Shown here piece by piece: positions 38,988 to 46,081 of a stretch of 64,000 nt of DNA (its first letter is position 1; every line of letters starts with the position of its first letter). The position numbers were made by a program, and so were the translations under genes. This DNA comes from Actinomycetospora corticicola (lineage in GTDB: Bacteria; Actinomycetota; Actinomycetes; Mycobacteriales; Pseudonocardiaceae), in the NCBI RefSeq assembly GCF_013409505.1, contig NZ_JACCBN010000001.1:2976001-3040000 (forward strand). Reading direction: 5' to 3'. The notes beneath the pieces are model-generated. The model searched no databases. It had not been told where the DNA came from and saw only the letters and a program-made list of their open reading frames with translations.

Positions 38988-39842
38988 ATGCAGCACCTGA
39001 CCACCACCCGTCGCCGCGACCCGCGATCGGTCGAGATCGCCCGCCTGGCGCGCGCGGTCAACGCCACCATGACCGCCCCGGGCGCTTCGACCGGCACCGG
39101 CCAGACCGGGACCGACTCGTCGTCGGGTTCCGGCTCCTCGAGCACCGGCACCGGGCAGCAGCAGAGCGCCGGCCAGCAGCAGCCGTCGGTCGGCTCGACG
39201 AGCAGCACCGGTCAGCAGCACGCCGGCCAGGGCCAGCAGCAGGGCACCGGCGACGGCGGCCAGCACGGCGCCGCGCAGGGGCAGCAGACGTGGCGGATGG
39301 AGGACCTGCCCGAGGGCGCCCGGTCCTACATCCAGGGTCTGCGCGACGAGGCCGCGTCGCACCGCACCCGCGGGAACACCGCGGAGACCCAGTGGCAGGC
39401 CGCGCAGCAGGCGGTCGCCGAGGCGTTCGGGCTGCGCGAGCGCCCCACGCCCGAGCAGCTCGGCGAGCAGCTGCGCGCCGCGCAGGCCCAGACCCGCCAG
39501 GCGCAGGTCGAGAACGCCGTCATGCGCGCCGCGCCGAGCCACGGGGCCGACCCGGCCGCACTGCTCGACTCCCGGGCGTTCCTCGAGCGCACCGCCGCGC
39601 TCGACCCCACCGCGCAGGGCTTCGCCGACCAGGTGTCGGCCGCCGTACGCGACGAGGTCACCCGCAACCCGCGGCTGCGCGCGCAGGCCGCCGACACCGG
39701 GCAGCAGGCCCGCGGCGGCCGCGGGATGGGGCAGGGCGCCACCGGCAGCGGCGGCACCCGCAACGGCGGCATGCGCGCCGGGCGCGACCTCTACGCCGAG
39801 CGGCACGGCCGCCGCGAGCAGCACTCCAGCACCAGCACCTGA
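38988..39842 (+). CDS. Capsid scaffolding protein
   Basis: A 284-residue protein just before the head genes. A Gln/Ser/Gly/Thr low-complexity region (about 35-100) is followed by a helical scaffold segment (LPEGARSYIQGLRDEAASHR, PEQLGEQLRAAQAQTRQAQV) and a Gly/Arg-rich tail. Position between MuF and decoration/capsid genes and the coiled-coil middle match scaffold proteins. The ATG at 38988 has a GGGAGG box; a later ATG at residue 28 is less supported. Confidence 0.78.
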   Translation: MQHLTTTRRRDPRSVEIARLARAVNATMTAPGASTGTGQTGTDSSSGSGSSSTGTGQQQSAGQQQPSVGSTSSTGQQHAGQGQQQGTGDGGQHGAAQGQQTWRMEDLPEGARSYIQGLRDEAASHRTRGNTAETQWQAAQQAVAEAFGLRERPTPEQLGEQLRAAQAQTRQAQVENAVMRAAPSHGADPAALLDSRAFLERTAALDPTAQGFADQVSAAVRDEVTRNPRLRAQAADTGQQARGGRGMGQGATGSGGTRNGGMRAGRDLYAERHGRREQHSSTST

Positions 39843-39862
39843 TCCCCGAGGAGGGGCGCACC

Positions 39863-40576
39863 ATGGACTACTCGCTCAAGACCGAGAGGTACGGCGTGGA
39901 CGACCAGTCCTGGCTGGCCTCGCGGCACGGCGTGGGCAACGGGCAGTCGATCACGCTCGACGTCTCCGCGTTCACCAAGAGCGTGCACTACCCCGATGGG
40001 TACGTGCGCTCCGGGACGCCGCTCGGCCGCATCACCGCGACCGGCAAGTACGGCCCGTACGCCATCCCCACCAGCGAGGTCCAGACGGTGACCATCACCG
40101 GCTCGCCGACCGGTGGCACCTTCACGCTGACCTTCTCCGGGCAGACCACGGCCGCGATCGCCTACAACGCGACGGCCGCCGTTGTGCAGGCCGCGCTCGA
40201 GGCGCTGTCCAACGTCGACCCGGGCGACGTCGCCGTCGCGGGCGGCCCCGGCCCCGGCGCGCCGTGGACGGTCACGTTCGCCGGTCAGTACCGCGGCGAG
40301 AACGTCACGCAGATGACGGCGAGCTCGTCGCTGACCGGCGGCTCCTCTCCCGCGATCGCCGTTACCACCGGCACCGGCGGCGGCAGCGCCACCGGCTCCG
40401 ACGGCACCGAGGCCTTCGCGGGCCTGCTGCAGTACCCGGTCAGCGTCCCCGATGACCTGACCCACGATGTCGCCGCGGTGCTGTTCTGGCACGGCCGCGT
40501 CGTCGAGTCCAAGCTCCCCGTCCCCGTCGACGACGCCGCCATCGCGTCCGTCGCCGGCCGGATCGTCTTCAGCTGA
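39863..40576 (+). CDS. Head decoration protein (lambda D-like) with inserted beta domain
   Basis: A 237-residue capsid decoration protein. Residues 1-70 (SGTPLGRITATGKYGPYAIP) and 180-237 (DGTEAFAGLLQYPVSVPD and on) read as a split lambda gpD-type domain. Between them about 100 residues form a Thr/Gly-rich beta domain (VTITGSPTGGTFTLTFSGQT, AIAYNATAAVVQAALEAL, TVTFAGQYRGENVTQ), a repeat type also found in other phage surface proteins. The insert would project from the capsid. It directly precedes the major capsid gene. GGAGG box before the ATG. Confidence 0.75.
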   Translation: MDYSLKTERYGVDDQSWLASRHGVGNGQSITLDVSAFTKSVHYPDGYVRSGTPLGRITATGKYGPYAIPTSEVQTVTITGSPTGGTFTLTFSGQTTAAIAYNATAAVVQAALEALSNVDPGDVAVAGGPGPGAPWTVTFAGQYRGENVTQMTASSSLTGGSSPAIAVTTGTGGGSATGSDGTEAFAGLLQYPVSVPDDLTHDVAAVLFWHGRVVESKLPVPVDDAAIASVAGRIVFS

Positions 40577-40593
40577 GAGGGGTGAGGTAACCC

Positions 40594-41622
40594 ATGGAGA
40601 TCTACGACGAGTACGTCACCCCGACCGAGCTCTCGGGCTACGCGAGGGCGAGGGCCGACGACCTGGCCGAGAACCAGTTCACGCTCTCGCGGTGGCTGCC
40701 CAACCAGACCATCCCCGACCTGACCTACCGGTTCAACCGGGGCCCGGTCGGGCTGCTCGACGTCGCGGACTACCGCGCCTACGGCGGCGAGCCGACGTTC
40801 GGTCGCCGCGAGGGCATCACCCGCGTCGAGGGCAGCCTGCCCCCGCTCGGGCACCAGATGCTGCTCGGCGAGTACGACCAGCTGCTCGTGCGCAACGCCG
40901 AGCCCGAGGTCCGTGACCTGCTGCTGCGGGACTCCGCCGCCGTCGCCGAGCGGATCGGCCGCCGCGTCGAGGTCGCCCGTGGCAACGCCCTGGTCAACGG
41001 CTCGGTCACCATCGCCGAGAACGGCCAGTACGCCACGGTCGACTTCAACCGCAGCCCGAACCACACGGTCGTCGCCGCCGTCGCCTGGTCGGATGCCTCC
41101 AACGGCGTGCCGCTGGACAACATGGAGGCCTGGACCGAGACCTACCTCGACACGAACGGCGTCCGCCCCGCGGTCGCGCTGATGTCGACCAAGACCGCCC
41201 GGCTCGCGCGACGCAGCAACCAGGTGCAGCGCGCCATCTACGGCGAGGACTTCGCCGACCGCCGGGTCAGCCTCGGCGACCTCAACGAGCTGCTCGCCGA
41301 CGACGAGATGCCGCAGGTCGTCACCTACGACGCGACCGCCGCCGGCCGCCGGATCATTCCCGAGGGCAAGGTCATCCTGCTCCCGGCGCCCGGCGACCCG
41401 AACAGCGACATCGCCGGCTCCCTCGGCGCGTCGCTGTGGGGCACCACGCTGGAGTCCCAGATCGCCGACTACGGCATCGAGACCGGTGAGGAGCCCGGCA
41501 TCGTCGTCGCCGCGTTCATCCAGAAGGAGACCCCGGTGCACGTGAACACCGTTGGATCGGCGATCGCCCTGCCGATCATGGCGAACCCGGACCTGTCGTT
41601 CGTCGCGACGGTGAGCTCCTGA
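40594..41622 (+). CDS. Major capsid protein, lambda gpE type
   Basis: A 342-residue HK97-fold capsid protein. LSRWLPNQTIPDLTYRF and EGITRVEGSLPPLGHQMLLG are typical of the gpE family; IAGSLGASLWGTTLESQIAD and the C-terminal NTVGSAIALPIMANP follow. An AGAGGGGTGAGG region precedes the ATG. Pairing with a gpD-like decoration protein matches the lambda head arrangement. Confidence 0.9.
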   Translation: MEIYDEYVTPTELSGYARARADDLAENQFTLSRWLPNQTIPDLTYRFNRGPVGLLDVADYRAYGGEPTFGRREGITRVEGSLPPLGHQMLLGEYDQLLVRNAEPEVRDLLLRDSAAVAERIGRRVEVARGNALVNGSVTIAENGQYATVDFNRSPNHTVVAAVAWSDASNGVPLDNMEAWTETYLDTNGVRPAVALMSTKTARLARRSNQVQRAIYGEDFADRRVSLGDLNELLADDEMPQVVTYDATAAGRRIIPEGKVILLPAPGDPNSDIAGSLGASLWGTTLESQIADYGIETGEEPGIVVAAFIQKETPVHVNTVGSAIALPIMANPDLSFVATVSS

Positions 41623-41828
41623 TGGCCCGCCGCCTCGCGGGCTACGTGCACCTGACTGACCCGGACACCGGTCAGCCGGTCGTCCTTGCCCCGGGCGACG
41701 ACGTCCCCGGCTGGGCCGACGAGCTGATCACCAACCCGGCGGCGTGGGCCGACGACGACGAGCAGCCGGCGGCCCCGTCGCGCAGCCCGCAGCCGAAGGC
41801 CGCAGGCCGCTCCGAGAAGAAGAGCTGA
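41622..41828 (+). CDS. Small head-associated protein, unknown
   Basis: A 68-residue protein directly after the capsid gene (ATGA overlap), starting MARRLAGYVHLTDPDTGQPV and PGWADELITNPAAW, with a Pro/Ser/Lys tail. Short proteins with this 'V-x-L-x-P-G-D-x-x-P-x-W' pattern are common between capsid and connector genes; role unknown. Confidence 0.55.
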   Translation: MARRLAGYVHLTDPDTGQPVVLAPGDDVPGWADELITNPAAWADDDEQPAAPSRSPQPKAAGRSEKKS

Positions 41829-41836
41829 CGCGGGCC

Positions 41837-42244
41837 ATGCCCTCGATCACCGCAGTGGACGACATCCGCGACCGGTACGAGGGCGTGATCCCGACGGCGC
41901 AGGAGACCCGGATCGGCACTCACATCGCCGACGCCGAGCGTCTCCTGCGCCGCCGGGTCCCGCGGCTCGACGAGCGCCTCGCCGCCGGCGAGGTCGACGT
42001 CGAGGACGTGAAGCGGATCGTGGCGCAGGCCGTGATCCGCTACATCCGCAACCCGGCCGGCTACACGCAGCGCTCCACCACCGAGGGCCCGTTCTCCTCC
42101 GGGGCCTCCTACTCGGCCGCAGCGCTCGCCGCGGCGGGCGAGCTGCGGTTCTCCGAGGACGAACTCGACGACCTGCGCTCCCCCGCCGACCGGCTTGCCG
42201 TCGGGGTCGCGCATCAGAGCCTGCCCGGGTGGCGGGTGCCCTGA
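41837..42244 (+). CDS. Head-tail connector (Gp15/Gp19-like adaptor)
   Basis: A 135-residue helical protein: DIRDRYEGVIPTAQETRIGT, HIADAERLLRRRVPRLDERL, then IVAQAVIRYIRNPAGYTQ and a C-terminal strand. Size, position and fold match the adaptor that binds beneath the portal. ATG at 41837; its stop overlaps the next ATG. Confidence 0.75.
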   Translation: MPSITAVDDIRDRYEGVIPTAQETRIGTHIADAERLLRRRVPRLDERLAAGEVDVEDVKRIVAQAVIRYIRNPAGYTQRSTTEGPFSSGASYSAAALAAAGELRFSEDELDDLRSPADRLAVGVAHQSLPGWRVP

Positions 42245-42582
42245 TGCTCGACCTGTCCGCCGGCATCGTCGAGGACCTCACCGTGGTCCGGGAGGTCCTC
42301 GACACCGACGGCGACCCGACTGGGCAGGCCGTCCACGTCCTCGAGGGCTGCGCGGTCGCGGACCGGTTGCCTTCCAGCGATGAGGTCAACGGCCGCGAGC
42401 GCACCACCCGCGTAGCCGACGTCCGTTGCCCGGACCGCGACGCCGACGTCCGAGCCTCCGACCGGTTCCGCCGGGTCGGGGACCCGGCAGGCCGCGCCGT
42501 GTGGGTCGTCGAGGGGCAGCCCGCGCGCTCCCCGTTCCCCGGCGGCGGTTGCGTGTTCGTCATCGCCCTCACCACCGGCTGA
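42244..42582 (+). CDS. Head-tail joining / stopper candidate
   Basis: A 112-residue beta-rich protein (IVEDLTVVREVLDTDGDPTG, VRASDRFRRVGDPAGRAVWV) in the usual place of the head-completion stopper. No catalytic motif. ATG overlaps the adaptor stop. Confidence 0.6.
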   Translation: MLDLSAGIVEDLTVVREVLDTDGDPTGQAVHVLEGCAVADRLPSSDEVNGRERTTRVADVRCPDRDADVRASDRFRRVGDPAGRAVWVVEGQPARSPFPGGGCVFVIALTTG

Positions 42583-42598
42583 CCGGAAGGAGCCCGAC

Positions 42599-42889
42599 GT
42601 GGACGTCAAGCTGAACCGTCGCTTCCTCTCCGAGGTGCACAACCACCCCGACACAGAGCGCGTGCTCGTGCAGGCGGCGTTGCCGATCGCGGCGAAGGTC
42701 GCGGCGGCTACCCCGACCGACTCCGGGTTCACCGCCTCGAGCACGCACGTCGAGGGCGGGCACCGCTCCGCCGACGGCCGCTCGGTCGCCGCGTGGGTCG
42801 TGCAGTCCGGCGCCGGCGTGCAGCAGCAGTTCGGCAACAGCGTCGAGCGCACCCCGGCCCGCCAGTTCGACCGCGGCCTCGGGCTGTAG
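42599..42889 (+). CDS. HK97 gp10-like head-tail protein
   Basis: A 96-residue protein. LPIAAKVAAATPTDSGFTAS and the QSGAGVQQQFGNS, RTPARQFDRGL end follow the gp10-like pattern in which a small beta domain ends in a conserved helix. GTG start with GGAAGGAG upstream. Likely part of the neck or tail-completion complex. Confidence 0.6.
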   Translation: MDVKLNRRFLSEVHNHPDTERVLVQAALPIAAKVAAATPTDSGFTASSTHVEGGHRSADGRSVAAWVVQSGAGVQQQFGNSVERTPARQFDRGLGL

Positions 42890-42892
42890 ACC

Positions 42893-43135
42893 ATGGACTT
42901 CGACGACCTCGGCGACCAGCTGCAGGGCGACCTCAACGCCCGCCTGCACGCCGCCGACGGGTCCATGCTGGTCAAGTTCGTGGCCCTGGCCGAGGTCATC
43001 AGCACCGACGGCGACCGAAGCCTGATCGCCATCTCCACCCGGGACATGCAGTCCTGGGAGTCGCTCGGGATGCTCGAGTTCGCCCGACAGCTCGAGCAGG
43101 CCTCGCTCACCCACGACGACGGCGAGGTCGAGTGA
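42893..43135 (+). CDS. Small neck-region protein, unknown
   Basis: An 80-residue acidic protein (DFDDLGDQLQGDLNARLHAA, FVALAEVISTDGDRSLIAIS). No family recognised; the beta hairpin 'DGDRSLIAIS' and position suggest a neck or chaperone role. It overlaps the next gene by 4 nt. Confidence 0.5.
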   Translation: MDFDDLGDQLQGDLNARLHAADGSMLVKFVALAEVISTDGDRSLIAISTRDMQSWESLGMLEFARQLEQASLTHDDGEVE

Positions 43136-43611
43136 GCGCCAACGTCTTCCTCGACGCCGACGGCTGGCCGCTGGTCGATCGGCTCCTCGCCGACCTCTAC
43201 CGCCACCACGTCACCGTCGCCGACACCGCGACCGTCTACTCCGGCACCCGGTTCCTCGCGGACACCGCCGCCCCCGCCATCCGCTGCTCCCGCCTGCCCG
43301 GTGGGGGTCGCGAGCAGCACCAGGACCGGCACCGCATCGAGGTCCTCACCTGGGGCCGCACCCGCGCCGAGTCCGACGCGATCCTCGCCCAGGTCCGCGG
43401 GCTGAACGCCGAGTACTCCGACGAGGGCTGGGCCGACGTCGAGCTCGACCGCATCCGCGAGGACACGGGCCCCGGCCGGGTCCCCGACCCGAACCCGTCG
43501 GTGGTGCCCGTGCCGCTGACCCTCGTGGTCACCGTCCGCCAGCAGGGCCCCGGCATCGGCTGGGCCGGCATGGACGAGGACCCGACCACCGGAGCCCCGA
43601 TCACCCCGTAG
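43132..43611 (+). CDS. Tail terminator-like protein
   Basis: A 159-residue protein located where the tail-terminator gene of siphoviruses sits, between the gp10-like gene and the tail tube. HRIEVLTWGRTRAESDAILA and VPVPLTLVVTVRQQ resemble the family's beta sheet. GTG start in an overlap. Assigned mainly by position. Confidence 0.6.
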   Translation: MSANVFLDADGWPLVDRLLADLYRHHVTVADTATVYSGTRFLADTAAPAIRCSRLPGGGREQHQDRHRIEVLTWGRTRAESDAILAQVRGLNAEYSDEGWADVELDRIREDTGPGRVPDPNPSVVPVPLTLVVTVRQQGPGIGWAGMDEDPTTGAPITP

Positions 43612-43693
43612 TCCCACCTGCTCGCCCGGCGGCCGCCCCCACGCCGACGCGGGTCGTCACCGCAGTCCCCGACCAGCCCGGAGGGCACCACTC

Positions 43694-44365
43694 ATGGCCG
43701 CGAACAACATCGAGGCGCTCGCCGTCAACAAGCTGACGCGCGCGGCGATCCGCAAGGGCAAGAAGATCGCCGGCTTCTACGCGCCGCCCGCGACCGTCAT
43801 GCCCACGTCGATCACGACCGGCAACCCGCCGCAGCTCGCCGAGCTGACCGGCTTCCGCCCGATGGGCCTGGTCACGAAGGACGACGGCTTCACCAAGAGC
43901 CGCGACCGCGACATCTCCGACATCTTCTCGGCCGGGTTCCAGGACCCGTCCCGGTCGGACACCACCCAGGACATCCACTCGGTGCAGGTCGTCGCCCAGG
44001 AGACGAACCGGCTCAACATCGAGGCCAGCCTGAACGTCGACCTCTCCACGTTCACCCCGGACCCGGTCACCGGAGAGGTCAGCTTCCCGCAGCCCACCGA
44101 GGGGATCATCCCGCAGGGCCGCTGGGTGTTCCTCGCCCAGGACGGCATCGGCACCGGCCGCTACTGGTGGGGCTGGGGGTTCTCGGCGGGAGTCGTGAAG
44201 GAGACCGACGACCAGACCGTCGGCACCGACGACGACGGCTTCTACTGGCCGTACACGGTGTCCTCTCAGGTCGACCCGGCGCTGGGCTGGTCGGTCTACC
44301 ACTACTTCGGCGGGCCGGGGTGGCGCGCGGCGCTCGCCTCGATGGGCTTCCCGGCCGTCAGCTGA
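43694..44365 (+). CDS. Major tail tube protein
   Basis: A 223-residue protein with the course of a siphovirus tube subunit: an N-terminal flexible strand, VQVVAQETNRLNIEASLNVD, QGRWVFLAQDGIGTGRYWWG and TVSSQVDPALGWSVYHYFGG. CCCGGAGGG precedes the ATG. It polymerises around the tape measure. Confidence 0.8.
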   Translation: MAANNIEALAVNKLTRAAIRKGKKIAGFYAPPATVMPTSITTGNPPQLAELTGFRPMGLVTKDDGFTKSRDRDISDIFSAGFQDPSRSDTTQDIHSVQVVAQETNRLNIEASLNVDLSTFTPDPVTGEVSFPQPTEGIIPQGRWVFLAQDGIGTGRYWWGWGFSAGVVKETDDQTVGTDDDGFYWPYTVSSQVDPALGWSVYHYFGGPGWRAALASMGFPAVS

Positions 44366-44397
44366 CCTTCCACCCGCGAGCACCCGGAGGACATCCC

Positions 44398-44715
44398 GTG
44401 AGCATCCCCATGACCGACCCCGACGGCCGCGTCCACCACGCCGCCACCGAGGCCGAGGCCGTCGAGCTCCAGCTCGTCGGCTACCAGCGCGGCACCACCG
44501 CGCAGCGCGCCTACGTCCCGGCCGAGCACGACGAGGTCGCCGAGCGCGCCTACGTCCCGCCGGCCGAGCAGTCCACGCAGCCCGCCGAGCAGGCGCCCGT
44601 CGAGCAGCCGACCCCCGACGTCTCCCCGACCGGTGGCGACGTCCACCCGGCCGACGCCATCGGTGGCGAGCAGCCCGCCGAGGTCGCCGAGCCCCGCCGG
44701 ACCCGCCGGTCCTGA
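44398..44715 (+). CDS. Tail-region protein with disordered tail, unknown
   Basis: A 105-residue protein. The first 40 residues are ordered (DPDGRVHHAATEAEAVELQL, VGYQRG) and the rest is a Glu/Pro/Ala-rich repeat (two AERAYVP / QRAYVPAEHDEV-type copies). The head resembles the small domain seen at the end of some tube or capsid proteins. GTG start with GGAGG. Function unknown. Confidence 0.5.
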   Translation: MSIPMTDPDGRVHHAATEAEAVELQLVGYQRGTTAQRAYVPAEHDEVAERAYVPPAEQSTQPAEQAPVEQPTPDVSPTGGDVHPADAIGGEQPAEVAEPRRTRRS

Positions 44716-44742
44716 CCTCGGGGCCGGCCGTCCGCGGGGGCG

Positions 44743-44776
44743 CGGACGCGTCCGGTCCCGGGGCCCTTCGGGGCCC
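44743..44776 (+). terminator. Hairpins between tube-region and chaperone genes
   Basis: A 12-bp palindrome CGGACGCGTCCG (44743-44754) is followed by GGGCCC-TTCG-GGGCCC (44761-44776), a 6-bp stem with a stable UUCG tetraloop. They lie in the 129-bp gap before the tail chaperone gene and probably reduce read-through after the abundant tube transcript. Confidence 0.6.
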
Positions 44777-44844
44777 GCCCTGATCAGCGCCCCCACCGCA
44801 GCAGCCTGCGAAGCCCCCACGCCCCCGAACGCAGGGAGACACCC

Positions 44845-45216
44845 GTGACCGACAAGAACCCCGCCCCCATCGACGACGACGTCGACATCGACCTCGACGC
44901 CGCCCCCGAGCGCGATCAGCCCGCCTCGCGGCCCGCGAAGGTCCGCCTCGGCGGCAAGATGTGGCTGGTCGCGCCGCCCGACGCCGGGCTCGTCATGGAG
45001 ATCGAGGACGCCGGCACCACCTCGAGGGTGCTGCAGCTGCTCTTCGACGAGCAATGGCCCGACGTCCGGCCGCTGCTCGACCCGCTGCGCCCCGAGCAGC
45101 TCCTCGAGCTGGTCAACCAGCTCGGCGACCGGTTCGGGTTCTCGCAGCGCTCCATGATGGAGCGAGCCACCCCAAACCGGGCGCAGCGACGCCAGCGCCG
45201 CGCCCTGCCCCGCTAG
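44845..45216 (+). CDS. Tail assembly chaperone (G-type)
   Basis: A 123-residue protein located between tube and tape measure, with VRLGGKMWLVAPPDAGLVME, LLDPLRPEQLLELVNQLGDR and a basic end. This is the usual place and size of the G protein that coats the tape measure during tail assembly. Near its 3' end is a canonical -1 slippery heptamer (45171-45177). Confidence 0.72.
   Translation: MTDKNPAPIDDDVDIDLDAAPERDQPASRPAKVRLGGKMWLVAPPDAGLVMEIEDAGTTSRVLQLLFDEQWPDVRPLLDPLRPEQLLELVNQLGDRFGFSQRSMMERATPNRAQRRQRRALPR
45171..45177 (+). other. Slippery heptamer C-CCA-AAC, candidate recoding site
   Basis: Read in the G frame the bases are C CCA AAC, matching X XXY YYZ. A -1 shift adds about 20 residues and ends at TGA 45231-45233, which overlaps the next ATG (45230). 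The downstream chaperone frame itself is open back to 45158 and would need a +1 or -2 shift to fuse. Confidence 0.45.
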
Positions 45217-45229
45217 CTCGGTCGGCACC

Positions 45230-46060
45230 ATGAGCGCGCTGACCGACCCGGCGCCCTCGCTGTTTGAGCAACTCATGGCCGAGGCCGTCGACCCACTGCT
45301 CGTCGAGCTCGACGACGACAACGCGGTGCAGGTCGACGGCCCCTCGGCTGACGCGGTGTCCGACCTCGACCACCTCCTCGGCGTCGAGGACGTCACCGCG
45401 TGGGTCGAAGACGTCAGCGGCGAGCTCGCCGGGCTGCTCGCCCGCCGGCCCTGGACGGTCACCCTCGACGCCGTAGCCGGGATCCGCGGCCACTTCGCCC
45501 TGGTCGACCTCCCGCCCGGAATGTGGACCGTGCTCGTCGAGCAGGTCGACCTCTACGGCGAAGCCATCGAGACCGACCTGTTCGACCGCGGCTCCGACCT
45601 CCTCGACTGGTTCCGAGGCCGACGGCCGTGGCCGCAGCTGCTGCGCCTGATGCAGCGGCTCCCGCCCGAGTCGCACTACAAGGCGGCGCTGCTCGACGAC
45701 GAGGAGCTCGCCGAGGAGCGCATCGCCGCCGAGCAGGCCGACGGGGAGCGGCGATCGTCGAAGTCCAAGCCGCCGCTGGTCGGTGAGACCCAGGAGCGAG
45801 CGCTGCTGCGCTCCATCGCCGGGGCCCTGCCCCGCATCGAGCACGCCGTCTACGCGGTGAACGCCCCGAAGGGCAAGGCCGGGCGCCCGCCCACCGGACT
45901 GCCCAGCCCGGAGACCGCCGAGGACCGCGTCCGGTCCCGGCTCGGCGACGCAGACGTCGAGGACCTCATCGCCGCCGCCACCCCCTGGGACGCGGCCGCC
46001 CGCCGCGCCCCCGCCGGCTACGCCGAGTCCGACTCCGGGCTGCTCGTCCCCGACCACTGA
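45230..46060 (+). CDS. Tail assembly chaperone (T-type second ORF)
   Basis: A 276-residue, acidic helical protein directly before the tape measure. ITGxxG-like motifs are absent, but WPQLLRLMQRLPPESHYKAA followed by ALLDDEELAEE is the hallmark of siphovirus GT-type second chaperone ORFs. An ATG exists at 45230, but the frame is open upstream into the G gene, so it may also be made as a G-T fusion. No strong ribosome-binding site precedes the ATG, favouring recoding or coupling. Confidence 0.72.
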   Translation: MSALTDPAPSLFEQLMAEAVDPLLVELDDDNAVQVDGPSADAVSDLDHLLGVEDVTAWVEDVSGELAGLLARRPWTVTLDAVAGIRGHFALVDLPPGMWTVLVEQVDLYGEAIETDLFDRGSDLLDWFRGRRPWPQLLRLMQRLPPESHYKAALLDDEELAEERIAAEQADGERRSSKSKPPLVGETQERALLRSIAGALPRIEHAVYAVNAPKGKAGRPPTGLPSPETAEDRVRSRLGDADVEDLIAAATPWDAAARRAPAGYAESDSGLLVPDH

Positions 46061-46081
46061 CGCCGGAGGAGGTGCCCCTGC

